Assembly (NCBI RefSeq): GCF_900111305.1
Contig: NZ_FOGS01000010.1
Coordinates: 96,176 to 160,175 of the forward strand
Direction of reading: 5' to 3'
DNA length: 64,000 nt
From: Vreelandella subterranea
GTDB lineage: Bacteria; Pseudomonadota; Gammaproteobacteria; Pseudomonadales; Halomonadaceae
Positions 15,001 through 21,421 of this stretch are shown piece after piece; position 1 is the first letter of the stretch, and the number at the start of each line of letters is the position of its first letter. A model generated the notes under the pieces. The model was given only the letters and a program-made list of their open reading frames with translations, made no database searches and was not told the DNA's origin. Both the position numbers and the translations under genes were made by a program.

Positions 15001-18000
15001 GAACTCGTCGATGCGCTGTTCAAGGGGCGTACCGAGCTTCTCCCAGCGGTCTTCATCATCGAAATCTTCAGCGCTTAGATCGATCTCGCCTGCGTCGCCC
15101 TGAAACTGATAAACCTGCCCGGCCTCACCGCCGTTGACATGGTCATCGGCGACCAGGACCTTCTGGGCTTCTGCAAGGTTCGTCTCTCCCTCGGCACTAA
15201 CATGGTCAAAGGTCTCATCGAGTTCGCCGAAGTTCTTGCCCGCCGTATAGAGATTGGCGCCCCACAGGCTCAAGGGGTCGACCGTATTAAGGCTTTCCGC
15301 CTCGACCGTCAGACTGCCCTTGGCGTTGAGGTCGACATTGCCTTCGATACTGGCGTTGGCATGATTGTCCAGCAACCCGAAGGCCATGGCGCCTGCCACC
15401 CCCACCTTGGCGGCATCTTTGCCTGCAATGGTGTCGTCTTTCTTCTCTTTCTTGCTCGCTTCCGCGGATTTTCCACCACTGACCGCAGAATCCTTTGGCT
15501 TAGATAGCGACTTGCCCAGCAGGGTATTGCCCAGCACTTTCTGACCGAAACTTTCCTTTTCTTTCTTTTTGTTCGGGTCGACCCCGGTGGCAGCACCGCT
15601 GGCGCTGACGGCCGGGCGGTGATCGCTTACCGCCTTCACCAGGACGCCGCCCGCCACCGTAATAACGCTGCGCTCGTCGTCATTCAGTATATTGCCGTCG
15701 CGATCGACGTCGGTACCAAGCCTGGCGTCGGCACGATTGATATCCACCGATACGGCAATGCCCGCGGCGACATCCGCCGTGTTGGACTTTTCATTGCTGT
15801 CGTCGGAATCAAAGCGCTTGCTGATAAAGTCGGGGGCCTTGTCTGAGGCCTGCTCTTTGGCCTTCTTGGTGATGGCCTCCCCTGTGGCCTTCTTGGCGTT
15901 GCCGAGGGTCGCCTCGGGCGATGCATCGCTACGGGTTTTCTTGATGCCGTCGAGCAGACTATCCGGGCCGCTGGGCTTTGATGTACCGGCACTGGCCGTG
16001 GTCGCACCATTGGCGTCGCCTTGCTCACTGTTAGCGGTCACGTTCAGATCGCCCTGTACCTCGATCTGGCCGGCCAGCTGCGCTTCGGTAACGCCGGTCG
16101 CCACGTTGACCGAAAGCGCAATGCCCACCACGCCTTTTTCGGGGCCGGACGCTGCCTTGGTCGTGCTGCTGTGAACGCTCGTAGCTGCCACGGTCAGATC
16201 GCCGCCCGACTCGATCCGGGCATCCTCCCAGACCATCACCCGCGACTCGCTGACGCGCACGCTCACCGCCACGGCGCCAGCGACGCCCTTCACGCCGCTG
16301 GGCGATGCCTCGACGTTCTGCACTGTGGTCACCGCACTGGTCAGGTCCACATCACCACCGGCCTGCAGGTCACCGTGCACATGCACATTGGACCTGGCGA
16401 CGATGGTGCTGACCGAGACCCCCAGCCCCCACGCCTTGGTGGGCTTGATATCCGCCGTCAGCTCGATCTCGGATTGCACGCTGAGGCTATGTGTCGCGGT
16501 AATGGAGGCCTGTTCGCCAATATCGATCCTCGAGTCGGCGATCAGCGTGGAAATGCTGCCGAAGAACGACAGGTCCTGAATAAAGTCCAGCGCGGCATCG
16601 ATGCCGCTGTCTATGAAGCCGAGGCCGGTACGCTCATTGAACCAGTCACGATCCGGGTCGACGATCCTGGCGTCCAGGGTGATATTGTTGCCTTCCAGCG
16701 CCGCCTCGCCCAGGGTCAGGGAGACATCGAAGAGCCCCACATCGACGAAGCTGTTGACCGGTGCCTGGAGTACGTCAGGGAGATGGGCATTGAGGGTGAG
16801 GTCGCCCTCACCGCTGTCGATAATGCTGCCGCCGTCGATATCCAAATGGCGTGCGGTCAACGTCAGCGACGCAGCTCCTTCGGTAAAGAGCTGCATGCCG
16901 TCGGTCAGGCTAAGCGATCCACTGGCACGCAGTTCGACATCATTACTGAAGGTATAGCCGCCGTCGAAGTCAGAACCGCTCAGGGTGCTATCGTCCGTCC
17001 AGAGGCCAATCAGCACACTCTCATCATTTTCAAGGGTGACTTCGTCCAGACCATCCAGGCGGTCGGCCTCGAGCTCGACGATGATGTCGTCGTCATCGGC
17101 TGCATCCACCGTGATATCCAGGAGACCTTTACCCAGCTCGATCAGGCTGCCACCGACGGTGAAGCCCGAGGTGCTGACAGACACGCCAGCTGCGTCGCCA
17201 AAGATCGAGAGTTCCGCCAGCGAAATATTGGAAAGCGTGCTGGTGACACTGCCCAGGACCAGCTCGCCATTGGTCAGTGTGATCTCCTCGTCATCTTCCT
17301 CGTCATCGTCGCTTTCCTCGACCTCATAGGACGTCCGTAGCGTGTTGCTCCCCTGGCCACCGTCCACCTCCTGCTCACCGCCGGCGATAATGATCACGTC
17401 GTCGCCACGGCTGCCGGTCAAGGTGTTGTCACCGCCCTCGCCAGCATCCAGCGTGACGCCCCGCGCGACCAGCTCCTGGCTACGCCATTCGCTGCCTTGT
17501 ACCGTCATGCCCAGGGCATCGGTCAGAATCGCCGCCGTGTCGTCGGCCTCGATGGAGAAGTCGCCATCGCCACTGGTCAGGTCACGCACCACCAGGCGAC
17601 CGCTGGCAGTGTCGATTTCGGCCTCGAGCAGCGAGTTGCCATCGGCATCCTCGATACTTTCCAACAGCAGGAAGAGGTGTTCAACCGTCAGGGCATCGGC
17701 AATATTGAGTTCGTGCGCACTACCGTCCTTGAGCGTGATGCTCAGCGTCGCGCTGGTCTGCTGGAGGTCACTCGTTTCAAGGGTTGCCAGGTAGGCCTGA
17801 TAATCCTCGGCTTCCTCAAAGTCCTCTTCGCCCAGGAAGACGTCTCCAAGCGCCCCCAGGAAGTTAGCGATCTCGGCCGCATCGACCCCCTGCTGACGCA
17901 TCAACTCGCTCAGCTCGGTGTACTCGCCGACACCGTGCCAACCGCTGGCGTCCAGGGTGTTGTCACCCGTGTCACCTCGCAGTGTGAGGCGTTCGATATT

Positions 18001-20517
18001 AATATAATGCGACGCCTTGCCGTCCAGCTCGACGCTATCCCCTTCGACACTGATCGACTGATCGGCGGTCGCCTGCACGATAAGGTGATCGACATCCGCC
18101 CCGCCGATGATGTCAACTTCCCCGCCGCTGACATGGATCGTATTGTTACCCGCCACCGCAGAGATCTCGGTCTCGCCCTGGCCGGCATAGAAGGTATCGT
18201 TACCGGCACCGCCTTCCAGGAAGACGCGACCCTCGAAGCCACTCGCATCGAGCACGGTATTGCCAAACTCGGCCTGCAGCGCGGCACCCTGGATATTCGT
18301 GTAGGCATCAATTCCGGCTTCCCGTTCGCGCTGCACGCTGGAGGCTACCACCTGGGCACTGGCACCCAGCAGCGCCACTTCCAGGCTATCTCGCGCCAGC
18401 GACTTGACGAAATCGCCGCTCTGATCAATCGCCATGAAGTCGCTGATAAAGCGTACTGTCCAGGCGACCTTGTCTTCGCCACCTTCGGTAAAGAACTCAC
18501 GCGAGACCTGCAAGTTGCCCTGACCGATATCGCTTAGAGATTCCAGGGCATGCTGAACTTCCAGTGCGTCTGCCTGCATGCTCAGGTCAAGGGTTTCGGC
18601 GCCGTCATAGCCGAAGCTCACCCGCGCATCGGCGTCATAGGTCATCACCAGCCGATGCTCCTCGGCAATATCGCCGCGCAGCAGTTGGTTATCTTGCAGT
18701 TCGAGGTAGTGGGCGGTGCTGCCCATTATCACATTCTCTTCGCCACCGCCGCCGTCGAGGGTGTTGTTGCCACGATAGCCGTAGAGCACATCATTACCGG
18801 CACCGCCGGTCAGGGTATCGTTACCCAGGCCGCCCAGCAGAAGAGAGCCGCCATCGCCAGCGTAGAGGCGGTTGTCACCGTCCACCCCCTCCAGACGCAC
18901 TGCGCCCCGGAAGCCTCGCGCGTCCAGCACATCGTCACCCTCACCGCCCACCAGCACGGCTTGCTGGACGCCTTCCAGGGTGAACGCTTCCCAGGCGTCG
19001 ACGACACTCTCGTCTTCAGGGTCTTTGAGCGTGACCGACAGCTTGGCGGCATTGTCGTCATCGCCATCGCTGATGTCTTCCAGGCGCATGGTGACGTTGA
19101 AGGGGGACTCGACACCCACCCCTGCTTCGATGACGTTTTCGTCACCGCCGTTGCCTTGGATATGGCCGCCGCCCGGGCCAAGTAGAAAGCGGTCGCTGCT
19201 GGCGCTGCCCAGCATGGTGGTATTCGCCGCACTCTCGAGCATCTGGAAGGTGACGCCGCCGGGCTCGTCATAGCCGCTGGCATCCAGCGTCTGATCACTG
19301 CCCGTGGCGGACAGCACCAGCTCAAAGGGTGCCTGGTTGAACCTTAGCGTGTCATCGCCAGCCTCGGCAGTGATGCCACTCTCGTCGGAGCTCAGGGTGA
19401 TATGGGTGGCGCGCTCCACCACGAAGGTGGTGTCGTTGACCTCGGCCCCCTCGAGACGAAACTCGTCGTCACCGCCGCGCGAGATCAGGGTGCTGATGCC
19501 CTCCCCTGTGATCAGGGTATCGTCACCGCTGCCACCGATGATCAGGTTGTCGCCATTACGCCCATCGAGGATGGTATCCAGGGCGTCATTCCGATTGTCG
19601 CCGATCAGAATATCGTCGCCATCGGTGCCGATCACATGGTCAAAGCCGGTAACGGACTGAAACCCTGTCGCGCTCTCATCCCCGAGGTTGACCTCCACCG
19701 GCGACACATAGTCGGAGAAATCGAGGATATCCCCAACTTTTCCTTCGAGCTTATCGATACCGGAAAAGGAGAGTTCGCCAAGCTGCAGATCCCCGGCGTC
19801 CAGCATCGACCAGCGTGCCTCATCGAGGCTGCTGGACAGCGTATGCGCGTTGGCGTCATCAATCGGCAGAATGGCGCCCTCAGACGTCTCGCGATAGGCC
19901 GCGGCATCGATGCGTGCGACCCCCGAGAAACTCAGCCACTCCTGATGATTCGCTAGCTCGGCATCCCCCGCCCCTGCACCGCTGACCGACCAGGCGGTAT
20001 TCGCTTCAAGCCCCTCGATCCGATCATCCCCTTCGCCCCCCGCAAAGGTAAGCACCAGGCCCTGACTATTCGCCAGCGCCAGGGTATCGTCGCCATCCCC
20101 GCCGTTGAAATTCACTACCAGTCCGTTGACGGATTCACTCAGCAGGCTATCGTCAAAGCTAAGGCGGTCATTGTCGTCGCTGCCTTGAATGGTAATGCCG
20201 CGCTCTTTTGCCTCTGCCAAGCCGATACTGGAGAGCTCATCGTCACCATCCAGGAAATCGATCTGCTGAACGACGCCGTCCATCTCTTCGACCAATTCAA
20301 GATGCTGGCTGTCCTCCGACAGCCGCAGCATGACCTCGCTGCCCGACGCCAGCGCCGCCGACAAGGGATCGGCGGAGAGCAGCATGCGCGGCTCGAGGCC
20401 CTCGAAGACGAAGCGCGATTTCTGAGCCTGCGCGCGGGTCGCCTGGGTGCGCTTGCGGGTCAGCCTGGCGACCAGGGTGGCAAGTGGCTTGCGCATCGGG
20501 TGGAAGGGGCGATTCAT
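1..20517 (-). CDS. Giant LEPR-XLL domain repeat protein (C-terminus beyond window)
   Basis: The minus frame opens at ATG 20517 with AGGAG 7 bases upstream; every stretch of this frame I read is stop-free and the reading runs off base 1, giving at least 6,839 residues. The N-terminus is basic and carries FEGLEPRMLLSADP (residues 39-51), the LEPR-XLL motif of very large Gram-negative exoproteins. Residues of roughly 140-1060 hold RTX-like runs such as GGDNTLTGSRGDDV and GGSGDDTLITGE. Residues of roughly 1370-4770 are repeats of about 53-54 residues with the pattern VGASAxxAGxGSIxVNVIxN, alternating with short Asx-rich turns. Residues of roughly 4775-5030 form a heptad coiled coil. The remainder to the edge (for example GDGTNSVYLSGRIEAGYLKV) looks like a right-handed beta helix. 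Acidic stretches (EESDDDEEDDEE, near 17300) fit a calcium-rich or saline exterior. It is the last visible gene of an operon with tolC and sapC, so export through TolC is likely but inferred. The C-terminal secretion signal and any transporter lie outside the window. Confidence 0.9.
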   Translation of the reverse strand, partial: MNRPFHPMRKPLATLVARLTRKRTQATRAQAQKSRFVFEGLEPRMLLSADPLSAALASGSEVMLRLSEDSQHLELVEEMDGVVQQIDFLDGDDELSSIGLAEAKERGITIQGSDDNDRLSFDDSLLSESVNGLVVNFNGGDGDDTLALANSQGLVLTFAGGEGDDRIEGLEANTAWSVSGAGAGDAELANHQEWLSFSGVARIDAAAYRETSEGAILPIDDANAHTLSSSLDEARWSMLDAGDLQLGELSFSGIDKLEGKVGDILDFSDYVSPVEVNLGDESATGFQSVTGFDHVIGTDGDDILIGDNRNDALDTILDGRNGDNLIIGGSGDDTLITGEGISTLISRGGDDEFRLEGAEVNDTTFVVERATHITLSSDESGITAEAGDDTLRFNQAPFELVLSATGSDQTLDASGYDEPGGVTFQMLESAANTTMLGSASSDRFLLGPGGGHIQGNGGDENVIEAGVGVESPFNVTMRLEDISDGDDDNAAKLSVTLKDPEDESVVDAWEAFTLEGVQQAVLVGGEGDDVLDARGFRGAVRLEGVDGDNRLYAGDGGSLLLGGLGNDTLTGGAGNDVLYGYRGNNTLDGGGGEENVIMGSTAHYLELQDNQLLRGDIAEEHRLVMTYDADARVSFGYDGAETLDLSMQADALEVQHALESLSDIGQGNLQVSREFFTEGGEDKVAWTVRFISDFMAIDQSGDFVKSLARDSLEVALLGASAQVVASSVQREREAGIDAYTNIQGAALQAEFGNTVLDASGFEGRVFLEGGAGNDTFYAGQGETEISAVAGNNTIHVSGGEVDIIGGADVDHLIVQATADQSISVEGDSVELDGKASHYINIERLTLRGDTGDNTLDASGWHGVGEYTELSELMRQQGVDAAEIANFLGALGDVFLGEEDFEEAEDYQAYLATLETSDLQQTSATLSITLKDGSAHELNIADALTVEHLFLLLESIEDADGNSLLEAEIDTASGRLVVRDLTSGDGDFSIEADDTAAILTDALGMTVQGSEWRSQELVARGVTLDAGEGGDNTLTGSRGDDVIIIAGGEQEVDGGQGSNTLRTSYEVEESDDDEEDDEEITLTNGELVLGSVTSTLSNISLAELSIFGDAAGVSVSTSGFTVGGSLIELGKGLLDITVDAADDDDIIVELEADRLDGLDEVTLENDESVLIGLWTDDSTLSGSDFDGGYTFSNDVELRASGSLSLTDGMQLFTEGAASLTLTARHLDIDGGSIIDSGEGDLTLNAHLPDVLQAPVNSFVDVGLFDVSLTLGEAALEGNNITLDARIVDPDRDWFNERTGLGFIDSGIDAALDFIQDLSFFGSISTLIADSRIDIGEQASITATHSLSVQSEIELTADIKPTKAWGLGVSVSTIVARSNVHVHGDLQAGGDVDLTSAVTTVQNVEASPSGVKGVAGAVAVSVRVSESRVMVWEDARIESGGDLTVAATSVHSSTTKAASGPEKGVVGIALSVNVATGVTEAQLAGQIEVQGDLNVTANSEQGDANGATTASAGTSKPSGPDSLLDGIKKTRSDASPEATLGNAKKATGEAITKKAKEQASDKAPDFISKRFDSDDSNEKSNTADVAAGIAVSVDINRADARLGTDVDRDGNILNDDERSVITVAGGVLVKAVSDHRPAVSASGAATGVDPNKKKEKESFGQKVLGNTLLGKSLSKPKDSAVSGGKSAEASKKEKKDDTIAGKDAAKVGVAGAMAFGLLDNHANASIEGNVDLNAKGSLTVEAESLNTVDPLSLWGANLYTAGKNFGELDETFDHVSAEGETNLAEAQKVLVADDHVNGGEAGQVYQFQGDAGEIDLSAEDFDDEDRWEKLGTPLEQRIDEFIATLDSYTSGNLGLPGSFDSWTLATAEGSKLAISGSANVLLLNQNSDARIREGATINVGEAEFADVSPTDDQDVSVRAHNDNHLFAMVGNFSLPKLAGASEANGEKWKKAFESDWKKVKSGFAGVKSDGVGVGVALGVHVLQGSASAEIESGVSLVANSLDVSAHNEALLVGMGATSGKAANLAFNGTGVANVVLNETTARVHNGVALKIGDGGVDRDENDDPVGPALRVSANDESYVFGLAGGVVQSESVGIGASVAVSVVERDTQAWLGTDNNGISGSVHVGGNTLVDARTSGVIVDMALAGSVAGSKPDANASSDSSSSLKGSQDKSDQEIGSVSSVLGQGAGSQSSDSDNSVAVGITGSMVVHIGDDTTLAEVAGLESLQVSGSLEVAANDATHLGVLSGGATLARGESDDVSVAVAGAGALAIQDGVTRASVSDIDQLTTSDLRIDAERFGWSVMASAGLAIAATQKGFGFAASGAALTSTRTIDARLLNIKSGALGVVEVSARDAANSVIIAGALGAGGKAGVGGALAFSLMRHDVETRLANLGEQDSDIDVDALTVEARNDALMIGLAGSAGIGGSDKGVGLAGTITVNVITNTTQALVENSHFNLDGGEVAINADDKSSIWGLAGALGGGRAVGFGAAISVNVITNTTQASVVDSSLLNAESVDVGANNTGLLRTVTIGVGASAKVAGSGSISANVIANSVTAESRNTRMKDIEEQVHVGAYDRTQLIAISGAAAASGKAALAGSVSVNVIDNDTSALIHGGDITADLLTVEALSENLVVSVAFGGSAAGKVGLAGAITVNSVSGQTLAQIGEDADITTAGNINVQAEDSTVLVVIAIGAAGAGKVAGGISASTAQTDSLIMASVSAASLDAGGNVNVLAGLADDDDDFDLASVGLGDVDLESEGVDDEDDLDEDEESDIAPRDMSNLDFSSGVINISIAGAAGGSAAGSAAVGLNWMRSSVRAEIVNGADVTAGGGVTVEAYDSKGLVNFAFGVAGAGKLAGGGAIAFNYLGGDPTDPSRTIENTSEDDEDVDASEDMLMLDLGGAPTGYKLGQIAAVIDDSKVTANAGNVTVEANAKAQLLNITAGGAAAGKVALAGSIGINLMQNDVLAAIRNDAVVIAKAGGAADSGHVTVSASVAPIMINVSGAAAGAGAAGLAGASATNDMASILSARIDGADTRVTADGDIHVQSALIRVTDVPSIDVDDDLIPPEKDDEDRPATPEAGDQIWSFALSGAGGGKLAVAGGLSLNWMRTNLEAVVADGAELDAGGDIRLQATDDLAMNAFTVGGAGAGAVALAGYFAYNYIGGDPDDPTSAAPNRLRAVIEGAATQVTAGGNVDLLAESTSQINAYTLGASVAGVAALSGTVSLNFTRKEILADVQGATVTADGSIFIVAQDESRIDSASAQLTVAVKGGAAGLSVAYHDIQNSIVAGSHNATLETTQTGAGGGDIVILADSRSSNWAVLAGVTYGTFGAGAGITGSSLINNTTQARINGGTVIADGNLMVHADTNDTSSVKLGAVAVGAVAIGGSVGVDLMGSNSEAWIGGGAVVLARANGSARDVAFAWDGAPAEVGSTDEDERDRNINWGDGDWSTESRSGVVVLATSHMEFLTLAVAVAGGVVGSVAANVTVDGVNGHTQAWIDNAEVSSDADVVVRALHHADADSGGGSAALDLTAAATVGVDVNLFGHRTHAWIDGSDFAADKTMVQAEEALAVDARASVDFLSVVIGASFGAAGVAASGSASAVSMALNTRAYVQDVTLEAVDININAVNDVSGRFIAGAAAGSGGVGVGASLAVGLFNSNASAEVMGTSLDAAGDIQVNANQQMDMGITVATGAAGLGAVAGAVSVMMSDAETVARVGSLDGRHSVLNAGRDVAVMATTTTLINQRSAPGDYLQAVGAAAVGGAGAGAAVDVMVLRERTSATVGNHSQITAGRHLDVQAELNRVLNSTAVAFSATAALSISGAISVVSLGSGLSQENQEEVEELSSLIDKTFADLKSGEYEMQEKSSEDDSGVVEDEDKTFDADEQAQFEEDFDIPSDAGNQNESNRKSTNAALNDLIFDVDFDVATGQTVGDTSATVGRNVSLTAGSDITIDAQEVLDVNIATGGAAISGAASVGISIAVLELNGAVTSGVGFNSVLLAGGEVRVASHAEFDSNLEAVGGAAALGIAVGGQSTTILDRTIQQASLEDGGVLVDAIDSNNPASLIVSATAERNHEALAAGGSIGTVAGGLSVGVIEISGATQAWIGENAVLGDDVLLQSVTVTSASIDKVDLTVAAVAAGLGGAGTANVSTVNLGNKVEAWVGSGVTLSTLGDVVISALHTPRISVQSLGVAVSGGVSIGASVVVGTLGTQVLAHLGTPGNNNSDISLRADNLTVQSGSELLGGAPSLSAKATGSAGGGLLGLNATVVTLRDNTSADALIGDTQTTSGAPGETDTENNLELAGHLRIATDLRTSLEGHSTSLVGGLVAAGAAVVDVRQNTQSRGRIGDGHLIGAERVSVDAAGHQQAELYTLAGSGGVAAGAGASNRLTQTATTTATLGASTLSVSASPGSTDADAGKLLIRADQTFEMESQILAAAGGVLAGAGAEAIFRINANTLAEVSPDAAVRADSLDMLADSTVIRDRLAGAGDDTIRGIAGGAVAGAGGVSDALFDLDTRVEVGDRASLLTTQGDLRLEAFNDITFYEQINLTAGGLASGAGLTADLRDDDMAASVLIHDNAELLSAGELVATARGSADLSAVLLMDTYGAATVGVGSANVILSPTNRIVIAEGASATAFGDVNFAAGGDIRGNRDQYALNASLDSFAGSLIPIEDLNAMAMMNQTHRIDIQSGSELVSARDVTLFTERFGFSDMNAQAKGVSWISAVGDAIDAALGSDGGSEILDGDVITESDALVNIDGLIRTGIDRDQRLILEMTNVDDQASVINDALDELRAELQPLLAERQSLGVELGGLKDQLAELDIQMQLLEATLADLEDELALLEAALDDLEDDKAALENVLSDLEAERVDLQEQLDALDENDPDDQSAINELTNQLEQKDNDIAARQDDINEKQGEIDAKQGEVDTKQDEVDAKQSEIDTKQGEIDAKHTEIDDKEQEVNDKQDEVDAKQAEITAKENDLDALFSGGAGDFVQARDGYDDIGFSVGYSRAQSELVEELEDLSERYTLYRNSGNQQLVTFYENEIERIEQRLVDEGFGERQSDGTLIVNEVDQLTVFIDDVWAQAGTVYVFADNLTGHGEVDAPGDASVTILNTAPSRMVMGNTEIPQVVGGLYLNLTEVDSADAINDLNELLTADITGLNTAGSDEATPRITIVNSYGVNFNPDDGTQEQVLNALIRGLGLEDLGSVALEAALYDRTPYDSAPASSILYASDGITRNVSGEIVSYAAGSLEIEGEMRAENLVLSSAGEISVRGLSQFNPGGNPDAQAVNADSDRGAGKLDSDALSAIENSRGSSPNLSAGVIVIDAEYVNLNGYIRAGQDSYRLEVGHADAQRIANHIASGSTSNITLPSSSGTALVTFNPRSGQIEVENIAIEGGRLDITGHVVNTGNGLLEVLGGYGTIDVINNTDYTLAVGNLDVSRPGEGYLRIDDAYTGLHEYFYDPDGNNTYTFSPDGDARYGFSVSEDRTQRRYAVEGSSSWAGINAFAADPENIEWEGEPEVSKGELQDALSYFYTDASESGYEYSEREIAPPDGEGDGEWGDVQQVRKWSESTWYGKKTNYAKFVQEKQDVVLYTHSIVANRDVDINFIGNQTGTLNVDSQGDVVLIGDLANHNGTSSVTSQGAIRQADDQRRDIRISGAEVILRAEDGIGAGRAIDLHNRLGPDAASAPPLRLDATTARGNLNVNQLNGDIVVERAHAGGDVSLDAAGDLLAGSLPDDADANVQGRNITLTSGGSIGSGAASPLLIQQSSEGRLNAEARNNIALHQVSGDLGVERVASSQGDVWLKADGDLLDRNDDSRRDERTIEQLQGVWDRMGLIPGEDGGRIADAKDELKHRKANEYQTYWNYRYATSEDVISGLEDGKTYHVKAVDDGNLLLGIEDENGDLREVVLSTPDIDADDFRAEHRLIDDSGTVITFDSLTDITGDGLVAAGAGLAVGQSLTYRRVVEYDENQGVILTDNERDAYRDALKELDPALEDDETALEARIDGIAEDRTSVYRQLHTVYGVEDDGSATDLRDLAYTPTLTAAEEANIESSVKEWTEQELLSLIGAGLLQETTSTRTEIQAANVESPLGDITLIAGGDIGVANGREVLDMSDGLAGLSDEERLLLSAAERQDVSYLKHAPEDANVNFVVGDTVDGVTTVTLERNDGQGWDTTWFQAGESLDIDGGTLNVTENGLYYDIISVDGAELVLETGLDVVAESGVDVSLATVLLDPQTAVEIDENGDPINVIQFIAISQVEDFNINNTGEVFVEAGGSVYLGADAEEGEASIRLVKMEAGADARIKVSGSILAAQTLSGDLVLRSGDLVLEAANGQIGTDADAPLQLDLQTGATVTARAQDGIFLRALDSDLRVGTMYSQSGDVVLRADGSIVDGLNHDLINMLANNITLIAGEDIGSVGNFLEFATRPGGVIDAQADGNIFLDTVDASMSIGFIEASEHAHLRALQSIVGTNGNELAGDVKATTLRLETRIGGVGEADRLLAIMTDDEVGRLDIDAANTVFVREVLGSDDLNRSGDLRLGQVEAGSENTIALIFSEQGNIFNALKDGEGENILTFGVRLIAQQNIGTELKVITTRMGVLEGESRQGFVYLENSGELEIAESGMVAENSIEITANSPIHVTQDVISREGDITFSSNDSDTDDVITFTDGVQVVAEQGSILVYAAEGIVIDDDVLLDAHEAIELNLQMPKTGTASGKQGFAQLVAGTLSAGQRILLQGGDTQGQVWTLGDDVLLQAPDVDVLTGDGTNSVYLSGRIEAGYLKVAGGQDDDHVTFDGNHRIIDRLDIQLGDGNDALRVHGRIDATGGEMVLNGNAGDDDLMLQADELLGEIQLL
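5632..5862 (-). repeat. 21-bp tandem repeats encoding a heptad coiled coil
   Basis: Eleven imperfect 21-bp units lie inside the giant gene. On the minus strand each encodes a heptad of the form DAKQGEV / DTKQDEV / DAKQSEI / DTKQGEI, with an aliphatic residue at a fixed position. The flanking sequence up to about 6190 continues as a less regular, Leu/Glu/Asp-rich coiled coil (for example LEDELALLEAALDDLED). The repeats preserve the reading frame exactly. Confidence 0.85.
6200..16450 (-). repeat. Array of degenerate ~53-54-residue protein repeats
   Basis: Inside the giant gene, units encoding a Gly/Ala/Val-rich strand (for example TIGVGASAKVAGSGSI), then VNVITNTTQA-like and VxVxAxNxA-like segments, recur about every 159-162 bp. 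Measured between the VNVI-type sites at 12882, 13041 and 13203, the spacings are 159 and 162 bp, i.e. 53 and 54 codons. The outer limits of the array are approximate because the units degenerate and are interrupted by unique segments, such as a Lys-rich stretch near 15400-15600. Confidence 0.7.
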
Positions 20518-20612
20518 GGCGATTCTCCTGGCGATCCGCTACCCGTCTGTGCTGGGGGCTGCACTGGGTAGCGGGGAAACTCAATAGCGTGAAGCGAGTA
20601 GCTGTCCCACCG

Positions 20613-21416
20613 TTAGTGAACCGGTGCCGTATCGTCAGCATCGCTGGCAACAGCCTGGTCGGCAGGGTCACCTTTGGACTGGGCGCCGACGCGCTCACCG
20701 CCGCGGGCCAGACGGCTGAGACGATTGAAATTGCGCATCGACTGCAGGTGGATATACAGCAGCTCCAGCTCATCATTGGCCAGCATGGCCTTGAGGGCAT
20801 TCTCTTCGATCGCCTTGAGCTTGCTGCGATTGACCGCCTTGAACCCTGTCAGGGTGCGAGAACCACCCTCGCCCTGCCGCACCTGGGCCTGGACGTCCTC
20901 GAGCAGATCGAGCTCCAGCAGCCGCTTGCCAAAGGCGCGGGTGCGCTGAAAGTGCGCCTGATAATCCTGCAGGAAGCTGAGCACCCGCTCGAGATACTGA
21001 GTGCGCTGGCCGTCACTATCGAAGAAACGCTCGCCCTTGCCTTCAGCGTTGATGCCCGAGTAGGTGTCATCGATGCACAGAGTGAAGGTCTTGCCCTCTT
21101 CGCTTGAGGCAAACACGAACGGATAGCGGCGCAGGAAGGCAGGCACGTACTCACCGCGCCACTGACCCTCTTCATCGACCATCAGATTGCTGTCCTGAGC
21201 CAACCCCAGCACCGCCACCGGCAGCACGCCGTCGTCGGTGTCAGTAAAGACAATCGGCAGATCCGTGGCGGCAGCAGGAAACTCGCCGGCCATCAGCGGT
21301 ACCGAATTGACCTCGGCGGCGAAACCGAAGTCCTGGCTAACCTTGAGTGACAGCTCGCCATGCTTATCGCGGGTGATCGGCTGTACGTTGCGATAGATAA
21401 GAAGTTGCGTTGCCAT
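20613..21416 (-). CDS. SapC family protein
   Basis: The 267-residue protein has the SapC signature: a VPLMAGEFPAAATDLPIVF segment (about residues 38-56), then GLAQDSNLMVDEEGQW and YVPAFLRRYPF. These match the family pattern of PL-x-EF-AA--PIVF, GL--N-F-----W, Y-P---R-YPF. The name comes from Campylobacter S-layer loci; the biochemical role is not established. The C-terminal third is charged and ends in a disordered acidic tail. It sits between the unknown gene (5-nt gap) and the giant LEPR-XLL gene (about 95 nt downstream), so a role in handling or displaying the giant protein is a reasonable inference. An AGGAG precedes the ATG at 21416. A second SapC-family gene lies at 42076-42753. Confidence 0.85.
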   Translation of the reverse strand: MATQLLIYRNVQPITRDKHGELSLKVSQDFGFAAEVNSVPLMAGEFPAAATDLPIVFTDTDDGVLPVAVLGLAQDSNLMVDEEGQWRGEYVPAFLRRYPFVFASSEEGKTFTLCIDDTYSGINAEGKGERFFDSDGQRTQYLERVLSFLQDYQAHFQRTRAFGKRLLELDLLEDVQAQVRQGEGGSRTLTGFKAVNRSKLKAIEENALKAMLANDELELLYIHLQSMRNFNRLSRLARGGERVGAQSKGDPADQAVASDADDTAPVH

Positions 21417-21421
21417 TGGGA

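Noticed and set aside
106..20185. Many long plus-strand open frames (up to 439 codons) across the first 20 kb
   Set aside because: Most of the longest are in codon register with the giant minus-strand gene and arise because Asp/Ile/Gly/Val-type codons rarely give antisense stops. Their proteins have no family character, and the minus frame shows coherent repeats and a LEPR-XLL start.
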